Assembly (NCBI RefSeq): GCF_900107545.1
Contig: NZ_FNQZ01000004.1
Span: forward strand, 124,001 to 188,000
Direction: 5' to 3'
DNA length: 64,000 bases
Source of the DNA: Pseudobutyrivibrio sp. ACV-2
GTDB lineage: Bacteria; Bacillota; Clostridia; Lachnospirales; Lachnospiraceae
Below, piece by piece: positions 16,732 to 25,323 of the stretch; the stretch's first letter is position 1; each line of letters begins with the position of its first letter. The position numbers and the translations under genes are program-made. The notes under the pieces were generated by a model that made no database searches, was not told where the DNA came from, and saw nothing but the letters and a program-made list of their open reading frames with translations.

Positions 16732-18196
16732 AAATGTATTTAAGTCAATGCCTCTTAGAAAAAAGATGATTTTGGTATTCTGTTTACCTACCATTTTGCT
16801 TTTCATGGTAAATATGACTCTTTACTTAGGAACAAACCGAATGCTAAATAGCCTGGATGCAGTTTATGCCAGCAACAATTCTTTAAATGATTTATCGGAG
16901 GCTTTAGACAACCTTCAAATTTCCACAAGCGGATATCTGGGCACCAAAACAAGCGATGCCTTGGAACAGTATTATATTGCAGAACAGGATTTTGCAAATT
17001 TATTAGATAAATTTGACGCAAATAAGGACGATAACGAGGGCAGGGTGTTAGAGAGAAACATCCGAATTATGTCCTCAAACTATATAACCCTTACCAGTCA
17101 GGCTGTGGAAAGCAAGCGTGGTGGTAATGTTGAAAAATATAAAAATTATTATGATACAGCCACCAGACTATACAATTATATAGATACAAATATTACCAGC
17201 CTAAACAATCAGCAGTTTGTAAACAATTCCAAGTCATACAGTGCCATGATGGGGACTCTTCAAACTATAGAAGAGCTAAATATATTGACTCTGATTTTAA
17301 TAGGCATGGCAAATCTATCTTTTGTAGTTTTGATAGCATCGACTATCACTGAGCCACTTATCAAGCTGGCGGCTGCAGCAAATAGAGTTTCAAATGGAGA
17401 TTTTGAAGTATCACTTCCACAGGTAAAAAATAACGACGAGATAGGTGTTGTGACCAGAGCCTTCAACAAGATGGTGGCCTCCATCAAGGCATATATCACC
17501 AAGCTTACAGAATCCATGGAGACAGAGCGTAGACTCAAGGAAAATGAGCTTATTATGGCAAATCACGTTAAAGATGCGGAGCTTAAATATCTCCAGTCTC
17601 AAATTAATCCCCATTTTCTGTTTAACACATTAAATGCAGGTGCCCAGCTGGCCATGATGGAGGGGGCAGACCGCACAAGCGAATACATGCACAATGTGGC
17701 AAATTTCTTCAGATACAACATCAAGAAAAACAAGGATGTTGTGACCTTAAAAGAGGAGATTGAGCTTGTAGATATCTATATTTACATTATCAACGTCCGT
17801 TTTGCCGGGGAAATCCAATTCGTAAAGACGGTAGACGAAAGTCTTTTAGATGTTAAAATCCCAAGCATGATACTACAGCCAATTGTTGAAAATAGTATTA
17901 ACTACGGTATCAGAAACATAGACTGGAATAAGAAAATATCTCTTTCCGTTTATGAGTTGGGAGATTATACCTGTGTCAGCATAAAAGACAATGGAATTGG
18001 AATGAGCCAGGAGACCATCACAAAGATTTTAGAAGGCAGCTATGAGGGCAACCCGAAAAAATCTGACTCCAATGGAGTGGGGCTTTCTAATTGCATAGAA
18101 CGTTTGAACATCTTCTATGAAAGAGACGATGTTTTAGATATCATATCAGAAGGAGAAAACCAGGGCACCGAAACCTTGCTATATTTACCGAGATAA
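16724..18196 (+). CDS. YesM-family sensor histidine kinase
   Basis: Membrane kinase that should phosphorylate the following response regulator. The 490-residue protein has membrane segments near 16-36 and 187-208 around an extracellular helical sensor, a HAMP domain (about 208-262), the His_kinase domain with H-box SQINPHFLFNTLN (His297), and a C-terminal HATPase with N-box LQPIVENSINYGI and G-box GVGLSNCIERL. The start overlaps the upstream binding protein, whose AGGAGGCAGAAG end carries the ribosome site. Like other YesM proteins the extracellular part has no obvious ligand pocket, consistent with a partner binding protein sensing the sugar. Confidence 0.92.
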   Translation: MTKNVFKSMPLRKKMILVFCLPTILLFMVNMTLYLGTNRMLNSLDAVYASNNSLNDLSEALDNLQISTSGYLGTKTSDALEQYYIAEQDFANLLDKFDANKDDNEGRVLERNIRIMSSNYITLTSQAVESKRGGNVEKYKNYYDTATRLYNYIDTNITSLNNQQFVNNSKSYSAMMGTLQTIEELNILTLILIGMANLSFVVLIASTITEPLIKLAAAANRVSNGDFEVSLPQVKNNDEIGVVTRAFNKMVASIKAYITKLTESMETERRLKENELIMANHVKDAELKYLQSQINPHFLFNTLNAGAQLAMMEGADRTSEYMHNVANFFRYNIKKNKDVVTLKEEIELVDIYIYIINVRFAGEIQFVKTVDESLLDVKIPSMILQPIVENSINYGIRNIDWNKKISLSVYELGDYTCVSIKDNGIGMSQETITKILEGSYEGNPKKSDSNGVGLSNCIERLNIFYERDDVLDIISEGENQGTETLLYLPR

Positions 18197-18200
18197 ATTT

Positions 18201-18246
18201 GCCTTCCCCCCATGGGAAAGGTGGCCCGAAGGGTCGGATGAGGGCG
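18201..18246 (+). repeat. Two-hairpin intergenic palindrome (GGGAAAGG...GGATGAGG family), copy 1
   Basis: The first arm pair is CCTTCCCC with GGGAAAGG (imperfect), followed by TG, a second stem GGCCC-GAA-GGGTC (18223-18235, one G-T pair), then GGATGAGGG. It lies between the kinase stop and the ribosome site of the regulator gene and shares its template with copies near 37698, 40436 and 44231. Confidence 0.75.
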
Positions 18247-18264
18247 TGTCTAGGAGCTTAAACA

Positions 18265-19857
18265 ATGTACAAAATAATGCTAGCCGATGACGAGGGCATC
18301 GTAATTGACTCCCTCAAATTTATAATTGAAAAACAGTTTGGCAGTCAGTGTGAAATCCGTGCAGCCAAAACAGGCCGTCAGGTTATAGAGCTTGCTGAGG
18401 AATTTCAGCCGGATATAGCTTTTATGGATATTCAGATGCCAGGTATCAATGGCATTGAGGCCATGCGGGAAATACGTCGCACCAACAACCATGTGGTGTT
18501 CATCGTCATGACAGCCTATGACAAATTTGATTATGCCAAGGAAGCCATATCTCTTGGGGTGCTTGATTATCTGAACAAACCTGTGAGCCGAGAGGACATA
18601 CTTCGTATCCTAAACAAGGCCATGGCCAAAATAGACGGAGAACGTAGCAAGCGAAGTGATGATTTAAAGGTTCGTGAAAAGCTTGAGATAGTAGTTCCTA
18701 TCATCGAAAATGGCTTGATTCAGGATTTGCTGTTCAAGGAATATTTCAAGGAGGACATAGACAACTACAAGACCCTTCTTGGTATCGACTGCGACTATGG
18801 CTACATGGCTTGCATGGTGTTTGGACGTGAGCTTGTAGGAAACTATATGACCAGTGCGGTTGCAGCATCTATTCAGGCTCAGAAATCCTACAAGGAAATC
18901 CACACTATTACAGATGACTATATAAAGGGAATCATGGGAAATGTCATGTCCAATAAAATTCCAATCCTGATTCCATGCGAAAATGATACATTATCCTACA
19001 ACGAACGAAACAGAGTAGTGGAAAATGCCAGAGCCCTGTGTAGAAAGCTTGCAGACAGATTTGATATGGATTTTAGAATTGGTTTTGGTTCTGTGAAGCC
19101 ACTAGAGCGCATGGGAGAGTCCTACGAGGAAGCCAATTCCGTACTGATTCAAAACACCAGCCATGTGGCGCATGCCGATGATATGCCAGTGGCCTGCCAG
19201 TACGAGTCCAACTATCCAAGCGATTTGGAGAAGCGTCTTTTTGATGAGATTACTCTTGGAAATATAAATGAAGCGGTTTCTATCTCTCAGAACTTTTTCG
19301 AGTGGATGGAGGACACCTATGGAAACGACATGGACAGTATCCGACTGAAATGTATGGAATTTGTCCTATGGGCAGAGCACCTGGCTTACGAAAAAACAGG
19401 ACGAATGTATGAGTTTAAGAGCCGTGCAAATTATCTGTCAGAGCTTATGAATCTTGCCAATCTGCCTGAAATGAAGGCCTGGTTTGTGGAAAAGATAAAA
19501 TCTGCAACCTTCTGGGTCTCAAACAAACAGGAAGAGCAGTCAATGAGTGCTGTGAACAAGGCTAAACAATACATCGATGAGCATTATATGAAGGAACTCA
19601 CACTTGATGACGTATCGAGAGTGGTAAATATCAGTTCATATTATTTCTCGAAGGTTTTCAAGGAGGAGACCGGGGAGAATTTCATCGATTATCTTACAAG
19701 ACTGCGTATAGATGCAGCCAAAAATCTTCTGAAGACTACAAACAAGTCCATGAAGGAGATTTCAGCAGATGTTGGCTACTCTGATCCAAACTATTTTTCC
19801 AGAAACTTTAAAAAGTACACTGGAAAGACACCGACAGAGTTCCAAAAGGGAGAATAA
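18265..19857 (+). CDS. YesN-family AraC-type response regulator
   Basis: DNA-binding output of the sensor system, 530 residues. The receiver domain carries Asp8-Asp9, the phospho-acceptor Asp55 (FMDIQMPG) and Lys105-region KP. A long middle region follows, then an AraC/XylS double helix-turn-helix at about 430-528 (LTLDDVSRVVNISSYYFSKVF; MKEISADVGYSDPNYFSRNFK). The start follows AGGAG by about nine bases. Expected target: the monosaccharide importer 1.4 kb downstream, whose promoter has a 20-bp-spaced direct repeat. The next gene starts five bases after its stop. Confidence 0.93.
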   Translation: MYKIMLADDEGIVIDSLKFIIEKQFGSQCEIRAAKTGRQVIELAEEFQPDIAFMDIQMPGINGIEAMREIRRTNNHVVFIVMTAYDKFDYAKEAISLGVLDYLNKPVSREDILRILNKAMAKIDGERSKRSDDLKVREKLEIVVPIIENGLIQDLLFKEYFKEDIDNYKTLLGIDCDYGYMACMVFGRELVGNYMTSAVAASIQAQKSYKEIHTITDDYIKGIMGNVMSNKIPILIPCENDTLSYNERNRVVENARALCRKLADRFDMDFRIGFGSVKPLERMGESYEEANSVLIQNTSHVAHADDMPVACQYESNYPSDLEKRLFDEITLGNINEAVSISQNFFEWMEDTYGNDMDSIRLKCMEFVLWAEHLAYEKTGRMYEFKSRANYLSELMNLANLPEMKAWFVEKIKSATFWVSNKQEEQSMSAVNKAKQYIDEHYMKELTLDDVSRVVNISSYYFSKVFKEETGENFIDYLTRLRIDAAKNLLKTTNKSMKEISADVGYSDPNYFSRNFKKYTGKTPTEFQKGE

Positions 19858-19862
19858 AATAT

Positions 19863-20897
19863 ATGTGGGGATTTTTAAAGAAAGCAGTAGCAGTGGGCAC
19901 ATCCATGCTTTTGTTGTGCGGCTGCAGCAGTGGGACTAGTATAGAATCCGTGGTGGGCCAGGAAAAGGATGACGAGCTTGAAATAGGAATGTGCTTTGAT
20001 TCCTTTGTAATCGAAAGATGGGAGAAGGATAGAGACGTCTTTGCCGCCACAGCATCATCACTTGGTGCCACAGTAAATGTGCAAAATGCCAATGGGGACA
20101 TTAACAAACAGATAGAACAAATCAGATATCTTATAGATAAAAAGGTGGATTGTCTGGTTATCATTCCAATTGATTCAGCCGAACTTAAGGAAGTTGTGCT
20201 TGAAGCGAAAAAGGCAGGCATACCAGTTGTGTGCTATGACAGATTAATTTCTAACGTAAATGCGGATTTATATATATCGTTTGATAACGAAATGGTAGGT
20301 CAGATGCTTGGAGATGCAATCGTCTCACAGGGCGCTAAAAACGTTATTATGATTTGCGGCCCCCTTACAGATAACAACGTTCCAATGGTCAACGAAGGCT
20401 TCCTTAAGGTCATGAACGAAAACGGTATTCAGGTTTTAGATACCTATAACTGTGAAGGCTGGAAAGCAGAATATGGCAGCGCCTACGTCTATGACCACAT
20501 GGAACAGATAAGGGAAGCGGACGCTATAATGTGCGGAAACGATGATGTGGCATCATCAGTAATAAAAGCTCTCGCTGTAGGGCAGTTGGCCGGGAAAATT
20601 CCAGTAGTAGGACAGGATGCTGACCTTCCAGCCTGCCAGCACATCGTAGGCGGCACACAGCTGATGACAGTCTACAAACCAGTAGGCAAGCTAGCCGAAG
20701 AAGCAGCCCGCCTCACCGTAGACCTAGCCAAAGGAAACACCCTAACTGTATCCGGCACCATAAACGATGGCTCATACCAAATCCCCTACGTAGCCGTAGA
20801 ACCCGTAGCCGTCACCAAAGAAAACCTAGACGAAGTAATAATAGACGGTGGCTTCCACTCCCGTGAAGACGTATACCTAAATTCCCCCGCCAATTAA
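19863..20897 (+). CDS. Sugar-binding lipoprotein (XylF-like Peripla_BP_4)
   Basis: A 344-residue extracytoplasmic binding protein with lipobox LLCGC near residue 20 and a sugar-binding fold (EIGMCFDSFVIERWEKDR; CLVIIPIDSAELKEV; PVVGQDADLPACQ), closest in pattern to D-xylose-binding proteins. It is the last gene of the sensor operon, five bases after the YesN-type gene, and is separated from the importer by a terminator. It could be a second sensor ligand-presenter or an alternative receptor for the importer. From about 20700 its codon use turns strongly C-rich (many CTA, CCC, ACC, GCC codons), unlike its first 800 bases. Confidence 0.85.
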   Translation: MWGFLKKAVAVGTSMLLLCGCSSGTSIESVVGQEKDDELEIGMCFDSFVIERWEKDRDVFAATASSLGATVNVQNANGDINKQIEQIRYLIDKKVDCLVIIPIDSAELKEVVLEAKKAGIPVVCYDRLISNVNADLYISFDNEMVGQMLGDAIVSQGAKNVIMICGPLTDNNVPMVNEGFLKVMNENGIQVLDTYNCEGWKAEYGSAYVYDHMEQIREADAIMCGNDDVASSVIKALAVGQLAGKIPVVGQDADLPACQHIVGGTQLMTVYKPVGKLAEEAARLTVDLAKGNTLTVSGTINDGSYQIPYVAVEPVAVTKENLDEVIIDGGFHSREDVYLNSPAN

Positions 20898-20935
20898 TCA
20901 TTCGTATAACGAACGCGCAAATAATGACAACCTAA

Positions 20936-21036
20936 AGATAGCCAGTAGCTAACAAAGAACGGTGGCACTGATGGGTGAGTATAGCGAAAGCGATACCCAG
21001 CAGTGCCACCGTTCTTTGTTAGCGTAACTGGCGAGC
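20936..21036 (+). repeat. Long-stem intergenic hairpin element, copy 2
   Basis: A perfect 23-bp stem (20948-20970 with 21001-21023) is capped by a smaller TGGGT/ACCCA stem and an AGC-GAAA-GC tip. It is bounded by GCCAGT (20941-20946) pairing with ACTGGC (21027-21032). The edges AGATAGCC-A-GTAG and GCGTAAC-T-GGCGAG match copy 1 at 10821-10916, while the long stem sequence is unrelated. It lies in the 358-base interval after the binding lipoprotein gene, which otherwise holds a terminator and the importer promoter. Confidence 0.78.
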
Positions 21037-21083
21037 CACAGCCTACATTATCCATCCATAGCATTAAATTGCCTAAACATATC

Positions 21084-21117
21084 TGGACTAGCACAAAAAA
21101 GTGCTAGTCCATTTTTT
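21084..21117 (+). terminator. Intrinsic terminator upstream of the sugar importer
   Basis: The perfect 11-bp stem TGGACTAGCAC/GTGCTAGTCCA (21084-21094, 21101-21111) is followed by six T. It separates the sensor operon from the importer operon. Confidence 0.92.
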
Positions 21118-21134
21118 ATTGGAAGTAAGTTTTA

Positions 21135-21192
21135 GACAATAATGTGCAGAAAGTGACAACCATGTTAAGACACATATTTGTTACATTATATA
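21135..21192 (+). promoter_or_regulatory. Sugar-importer promoter with direct repeat, probable AraC-type activator site
   Basis: GACAATAATGT (21135-21145) and GACAACCATGT (21155-21165) match at 9 of 11 positions and begin exactly 20 bases apart, the helical spacing typical of AraC-family half-sites. The second repeat abuts a weak -35 TTAAGA (21165-21170); TATATA (21187-21192) follows as -10 with a 16-base gap. The upstream YesN-type regulator (18265-19857) is the obvious candidate to bind it. Confidence 0.6.
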
Positions 21193-21255
21193 CAGATACG
21201 GGGAGCGAACGAGTTCCCAAATTTCAAACCTAGATGAAAGGGAGGTTTTTCTAGA

Positions 21256-22389
21256 ATGAAAAGGAAATTATTAAGCGTAGTTTTGACAGGTGCTCTTGCA
21301 GCTTCAATGTTTGTTGGCTGTGGAACAAGCACAGAAACAACAGATACTGGTGCAGGGGATGCAGCTTCTACAACAGAATCATCTGATAGCACAGGAGGCG
21401 GTGCAGCAGGTGGAACAAAGGTTGGTGTAGCAATGCCTACAAAGGACCTTCAGAGATGGAACCAGGATGGTGCCAACATGCAGAAGGAACTTGAGGCAGC
21501 TGGATACACAGTTGATCTTCAGTATGCTTCAAACGACGTTCAGACACAGGTTTCTCAGATTGAGAACATGATTAACTCAGGATGTAACGTTCTCGTAGTT
21601 GCAGCTATCGAAGGTTCTTCACTTGGTGAAGCAATGGATATGGCAAAGGCTCAGGACATTCCTGTTATCGCTTATGACCGTCTTATCATGAACTCAGATG
21701 CAGTTTCTTACTATGCTACATTTGATAACTACAAGGTAGGTCAGGTTCAGGGCCAGTACATTATCGATCAGCTTGATTTAGATAATGCAAAGGATACATT
21801 CACAATGGAAATTACAGCCGGTGACCCAGGCGACAATAACGCTGGCTTCTTCTATGATGGTGCTATGGACCTTCTTAAGCCATACATCGAAAAAGGCACA
21901 ATCGAAGTTAAGTCTGGTCAGGTTGATTTCTCTGACGTAGCTACAGCAGCATGGGCAACAGAGACAGCACAGTCTCGTATGGAGAATATCCTTTCTTCTT
22001 ACTATGCTGATGGCACAGACCTTGACATCTGCCTCTGCTCAAATGACTCTACAGCACTTGGTGTTGAGAACGCACTTGCAGCAAACTATAACGGCAAATA
22101 TCCAATCGTAACTGGTCAGGATTGCGATATCGAGAATACAAAGAACATGATCGCTGGAAAGCAGTCTATGTCAGTATTCAAGGATACACGTACACTTGCT
22201 TCACAGGTTGTTAAGATGGTAGGTCAGATTCTTAGCGGCGAGACAGTTGATGTAAACGATACAGAGACATACGACAATGGTACAGGAATCATTCCTTCAT
22301 ACCTTTGCGAGCCTGTATTCGCTGACAAGGATAACTATGAGAAGCTCCTCATCGAGTCTGGTTACTATACAGAGGATCAGTTAAAGTAA
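21256..22389 (+). CDS. chvE: Multiple-monosaccharide-binding lipoprotein (ChvE-like)
   Basis: High-affinity receptor of the ABC importer. The 377-residue lipoprotein has lipobox FVGC near residue 22, a Thr/Ser/Gly-rich linker to about residue 52, then a binding fold close to ChvE: VGVAMPTKDLQRWNQDG, VVAAIEGSSLGEAMDMA, IPVIAYDRLIMNSD, TGQDCDIENTKNMIAGKQS. ChvE-type receptors take several aldoses (glucose, galactose, arabinose, xylose), so the exact ligand is open. GGGAGG precedes the ATG. It is separated from the ATPase by a hairpin-rich gap, which fits receptor mRNA being more abundant than transporter mRNA. Confidence 0.88.
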   Translation: MKRKLLSVVLTGALAASMFVGCGTSTETTDTGAGDAASTTESSDSTGGGAAGGTKVGVAMPTKDLQRWNQDGANMQKELEAAGYTVDLQYASNDVQTQVSQIENMINSGCNVLVVAAIEGSSLGEAMDMAKAQDIPVIAYDRLIMNSDAVSYYATFDNYKVGQVQGQYIIDQLDLDNAKDTFTMEITAGDPGDNNAGFFYDGAMDLLKPYIEKGTIEVKSGQVDFSDVATAAWATETAQSRMENILSSYYADGTDLDICLCSNDSTALGVENALAANYNGKYPIVTGQDCDIENTKNMIAGKQSMSVFKDTRTLASQVVKMVGQILSGETVDVNDTETYDNGTGIIPSYLCEPVFADKDNYEKLLIESGYYTEDQLK

Positions 22390-22391
22390 AT

Positions 22392-22511
22392 GCAAATGAT
22401 TTCAAAGAAATCGTTTGCCACGAGCAGCCCACTTTGGGCGAAGCCCAATTACAATGGCTGCTCTTCCCGTACAATATAGGGCAATTTGATAGGGCAGGGA
22501 AACCTGCCCTA
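22392..22511 (+). other. Three consecutive hairpins between receptor and ATPase genes
   Basis: GCAAATGATTTC/GAAATCGTTTGC (22392-22403, 22407-22418) is followed by GAGCAGCC/GGCTGCTC enclosing TTGGGC-GAA-GCCCAA (22422-22463). Last is TAGGGCAGG/CCTGCCCTA (22490-22498, 22503-22511). None has a convincing T run, so mRNA stabilisation or partial termination within the operon is more likely than a full stop. Confidence 0.7.
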
Positions 22512-22595
22512 TTTCTAAGAGAAAATAAAGAGAATTATTTGAAGAGAGTAAATCTTTTTTAGTTTATAAGTATTTTTTTAAGGGAGGAAAAACAA

Positions 22596-24122
22596 GTGGG
22601 AAATACAATACTTGAGATGAAAAACATCGTTAAAGAGTTCCCAGGAGTAAAGGCCCTTGATAACGTTAATCTAAAGGTAGAGGAAGGCGAAATTCATGCT
22701 CTTGTTGGTGAGAATGGTGCCGGCAAATCTACTTTGATGAATGTATTAAGTGGAATTTATCCATATGGATCTTACACAGGCGACATCGTATATAAAGGTG
22801 AGGTGTGTCAGTTCCAAAACATTAAGGACTCAGAGGGTAAGGGAATTGTTATTATCCATCAGGAGTTAGCTCTTATACCTTACATGTCAATCGGTGAGAA
22901 CATGTTCCTTGGAAATGAGCAAGGCAAAAAGGCAGCCATTGACTGGGATAAGACATACGCAGAGGCTGATAAATACTTAAAGATGGTTGGTCTTTCAGAA
23001 AGCAGCCGTACACTTATTAAAGATATCGGTGTTGGTAAGCAGCAGCTTGTAGAAATTGCAAAGGCACTTGCAAAGCACGCTAAATTACTTATCCTTGATG
23101 AGCCTACTTCATCTCTTAACGAGACAGATTCAAAGGCACTTCTTGATTTACTTCTTAAGTTCAAAAAAGAGGGGATGACATCTATTATCATCTCCCATAA
23201 GCTTAATGAGGTATCTTATGTAGCAGATAAAATCACAGTTATCCGTGATGGTTCTACAATTGAAACACTTGATAAGAATGTTGATGAAATCACAGAAGAC
23301 AGAATTATCAAGGGCATGGTTGGCCGTGAAATGACAGACCGTTTCCCTAAGCGTCAGGGTGTTAAAATCGGCGACATCGCTATGGAGGTTAAGGATTGGA
23401 CAGTTTACCATCCACAGTTCTCCGAGAGAAAGGTTGTTGATGGAGTCTCCATGAATATCCGTAAAGGCGAAGTAGTTGGTATCGCAGGTCTTATGGGTGC
23501 AGGACGTACAGAGCTTGCAATGTCAATCTTTGGCAAATCCTATGGAACAAATATTTCCGGAACCCTTATTTTAAATGGCGAGGAAGTTCAGCTTAAGACT
23601 ATAAAAGATGCCATCAAGCATAAGCTTGCCTATGTTACTGAGGATAGAAAGGGCAACGGACTTGTCCTTACCAATCCAATCAAAATCAATACAACTCTTG
23701 CAAATCTTTCAGAGCTTTGCTCAAAGCATGTTATTGATCAGGATAAGGAGTATCAGGTAGCAGAGGAGTACAGACAAAAGCTTAAGACAAAATGTCCATC
23801 AGTAGAACAAAATGTAGGTAACCTTTCAGGTGGAAATCAGCAGAAAGTTCTTCTTGCAAAATGGATGTTTGCAAACCCAGATGTTCTTATCCTTGATGAG
23901 CCAACAAGAGGTATCGACGTTGGTGCAAAATATGAAATCTACTGTATCATCAATGACCTTGTTGCAGCAGGCAAATCGGTAATTATGATTTCTTCCGAGC
24001 TTCCAGAGGTACTTGGTATGTCAGACAGAATTTATGTTATGAATGAAGGCAAGATGGTTGGTGAAATGGCTGGAGCAGAGGCTTCACAGGAAAGCATCAT
24101 GTCTTGCATCTTAAAGAATTAG
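22596..24122 (+). CDS. gguA: Monosaccharide ABC transporter ATP-binding protein (GguA/MmsA-like)
   Basis: Duplicated-cassette ATPase of CUT2 type, 508 residues. The first cassette has Walker [10 protein letters not shown] at 38-46, signature [15 protein letters not shown] and Walker [12 protein letters not shown]. The second has the usual degenerate P-loop [10 protein letters not shown] with signature [15 protein letters not shown] and Walker [15 protein letters not shown]. The start is GTG after GGGAGG; the first ATG (22617) would remove part of the first strand. The permease begins 14 bases after its stop. It should power uptake of the sugar bound by the ChvE-like receptor. Confidence 0.92.
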   Translation: MGNTILEMKNIVKEFPGVKALDNVNLKVEEGEIHALVGENGAGKSTLMNVLSGIYPYGSYTGDIVYKGEVCQFQNIKDSEGKGIVIIHQELALIPYMSIGENMFLGNEQGKKAAIDWDKTYAEADKYLKMVGLSESSRTLIKDIGVGKQQLVEIAKALAKHAKLLILDEPTSSLNETDSKALLDLLLKFKKEGMTSIIISHKLNEVSYVADKITVIRDGSTIETLDKNVDEITEDRIIKGMVGREMTDRFPKRQGVKIGDIAMEVKDWTVYHPQFSERKVVDGVSMNIRKGEVVGIAGLMGAGRTELAMSIFGKSYGTNISGTLILNGEEVQLKTIKDAIKHKLAYVTEDRKGNGLVLTNPIKINTTLANLSELCSKHVIDQDKEYQVAEEYRQKLKTKCPSVEQNVGNLSGGNQQKVLLAKWMFANPDVLILDEPTRGIDVGAKYEIYCIINDLVAAGKSVIMISSELPEVLGMSDRIYVMNEGKMVGEMAGAEASQESIMSCILKN

Positions 24123-24136
24123 AAGGGAGAGGAATC

Positions 24137-25306
24137 ATGGTTTCAAATAATATTGGAAACGTTTTAAAGAAGTACACCATGGTAATCGCCCTGGTGATCA
24201 TTATCGGAATTTTCTACGTTGGAACAGGTGGAACAATTCTTTTATCACAGAATGTAAACAACCTTCTTTCACAGAACGCATACGTATTCGTTCTTGGAAC
24301 AGGTATGTTACTTTGTATCCTGACCGGTGGTAACATCGATCTTTCAGTTGGTTCAGTAGTTTGCTTCGTAGGTGGCATCGGAGCAATGCTCATGAGCAAG
24401 AATGTAAATGTTTGGGTGGCAGTAATTGTAATGCTTCTTGCAGGTGTTGCAGTTGGTGCATGGCAGGCCTTCTGGGTTGCATATGTCAACGTTCCACCAT
24501 TCATTGCAACACTTGCTGGTATGTACGCTTTCCGCGGATTATCTAACGTAGTTCTTAACGGATATGCGGTATCTATTTCAAACACAACATTCCTTAATGT
24601 TTTCGGTGGTGGTGCTGATTGTTATATCCCAGATTTCTTCCACGGAACTGGACTTAACATCACTTGTATGTTAGCAGGTGTTATCGCAGTAGCTGTATAT
24701 GTTCTTTTGTCTGTAAAAAACAGAATCAGTGCAGCAAGAAAAGGCTATGAAACAACAAGCGCAGGTGGTTTCTATGCAAAGCTTGTAGTTATCTCAGCAG
24801 TTATTTTATATCTTGCATATAAGCTTGCAGGTTATAAGGGAATTCCTACATCACTTATCTGGATTGTTGTTATCATTCTTGCATACAACTACGTAACAAC
24901 AAAGACTACAATTGGTCGTTATCTATATGCGGTTGGTGGTAACGAGAAGGCTACACAGCTTTCTGGTATCAACACAAAGAAGGTATACTTCTTCGCATAT
25001 ACGAATATGGGATTTTTAGCAGCCTTCGCTGGTATCCTTACAGTTGCCCGCGCAGCCAGCGCTCAGCCTACGTACGGACAGTTCTATGAGATGGACGCAA
25101 TCGGTGCCTGCTTCATCGGCGGCGCTTCTGCATACGGCGGAACAGGTTCAGTATTCGGAGCAATCATTGGTGCTCTTTTAATGGGTGTCATCAACCAGGG
25201 TATGTTAATCATGGGTGTAGATGCCAACTATCAGAAGGTTGTAAAAGGCCTCGTACTTCTAGCAGCGGTTATCTTTGATGTAATGTCTAAGAGAGAAAAG
25301 AAGTAG
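24137..25306 (+). CDS. gguB: Monosaccharide ABC transporter permease 1 (GguB/MmsB-like)
   Basis: CUT2-type permease, 389 residues with about ten hydrophobic segments and the family blocks LTGGNIDLSVGSVVCF, NVPPFIATLAGMYAFRGLSN and YAVGGNEKATQLSGI. The ATG at 24137 has GGGAGAGG just upstream; the frame is open further to 24104 but that overlaps the ATPase stop. It is followed 17 bases later by a second, clearly paralogous permease, which is unusual because characterised transporters of this type usually have one permease gene. Confidence 0.9.
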   Translation: MVSNNIGNVLKKYTMVIALVIIIGIFYVGTGGTILLSQNVNNLLSQNAYVFVLGTGMLLCILTGGNIDLSVGSVVCFVGGIGAMLMSKNVNVWVAVIVMLLAGVAVGAWQAFWVAYVNVPPFIATLAGMYAFRGLSNVVLNGYAVSISNTTFLNVFGGGADCYIPDFFHGTGLNITCMLAGVIAVAVYVLLSVKNRISAARKGYETTSAGGFYAKLVVISAVILYLAYKLAGYKGIPTSLIWIVVIILAYNYVTTKTTIGRYLYAVGGNEKATQLSGINTKKVYFFAYTNMGFLAAFAGILTVARAASAQPTYGQFYEMDAIGACFIGGASAYGGTGSVFGAIIGALLMGVINQGMLIMGVDANYQKVVKGLVLLAAVIFDVMSKREKK

Positions 25307-25323
25307 GAAGGGAGGAGCGAAAA

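Noticed and set aside
19808-20221. Minus-strand frame of 137 codons across the regulator/lipoprotein junction
   Set aside because: It is antisense to two well-supported genes and has no family resemblance.
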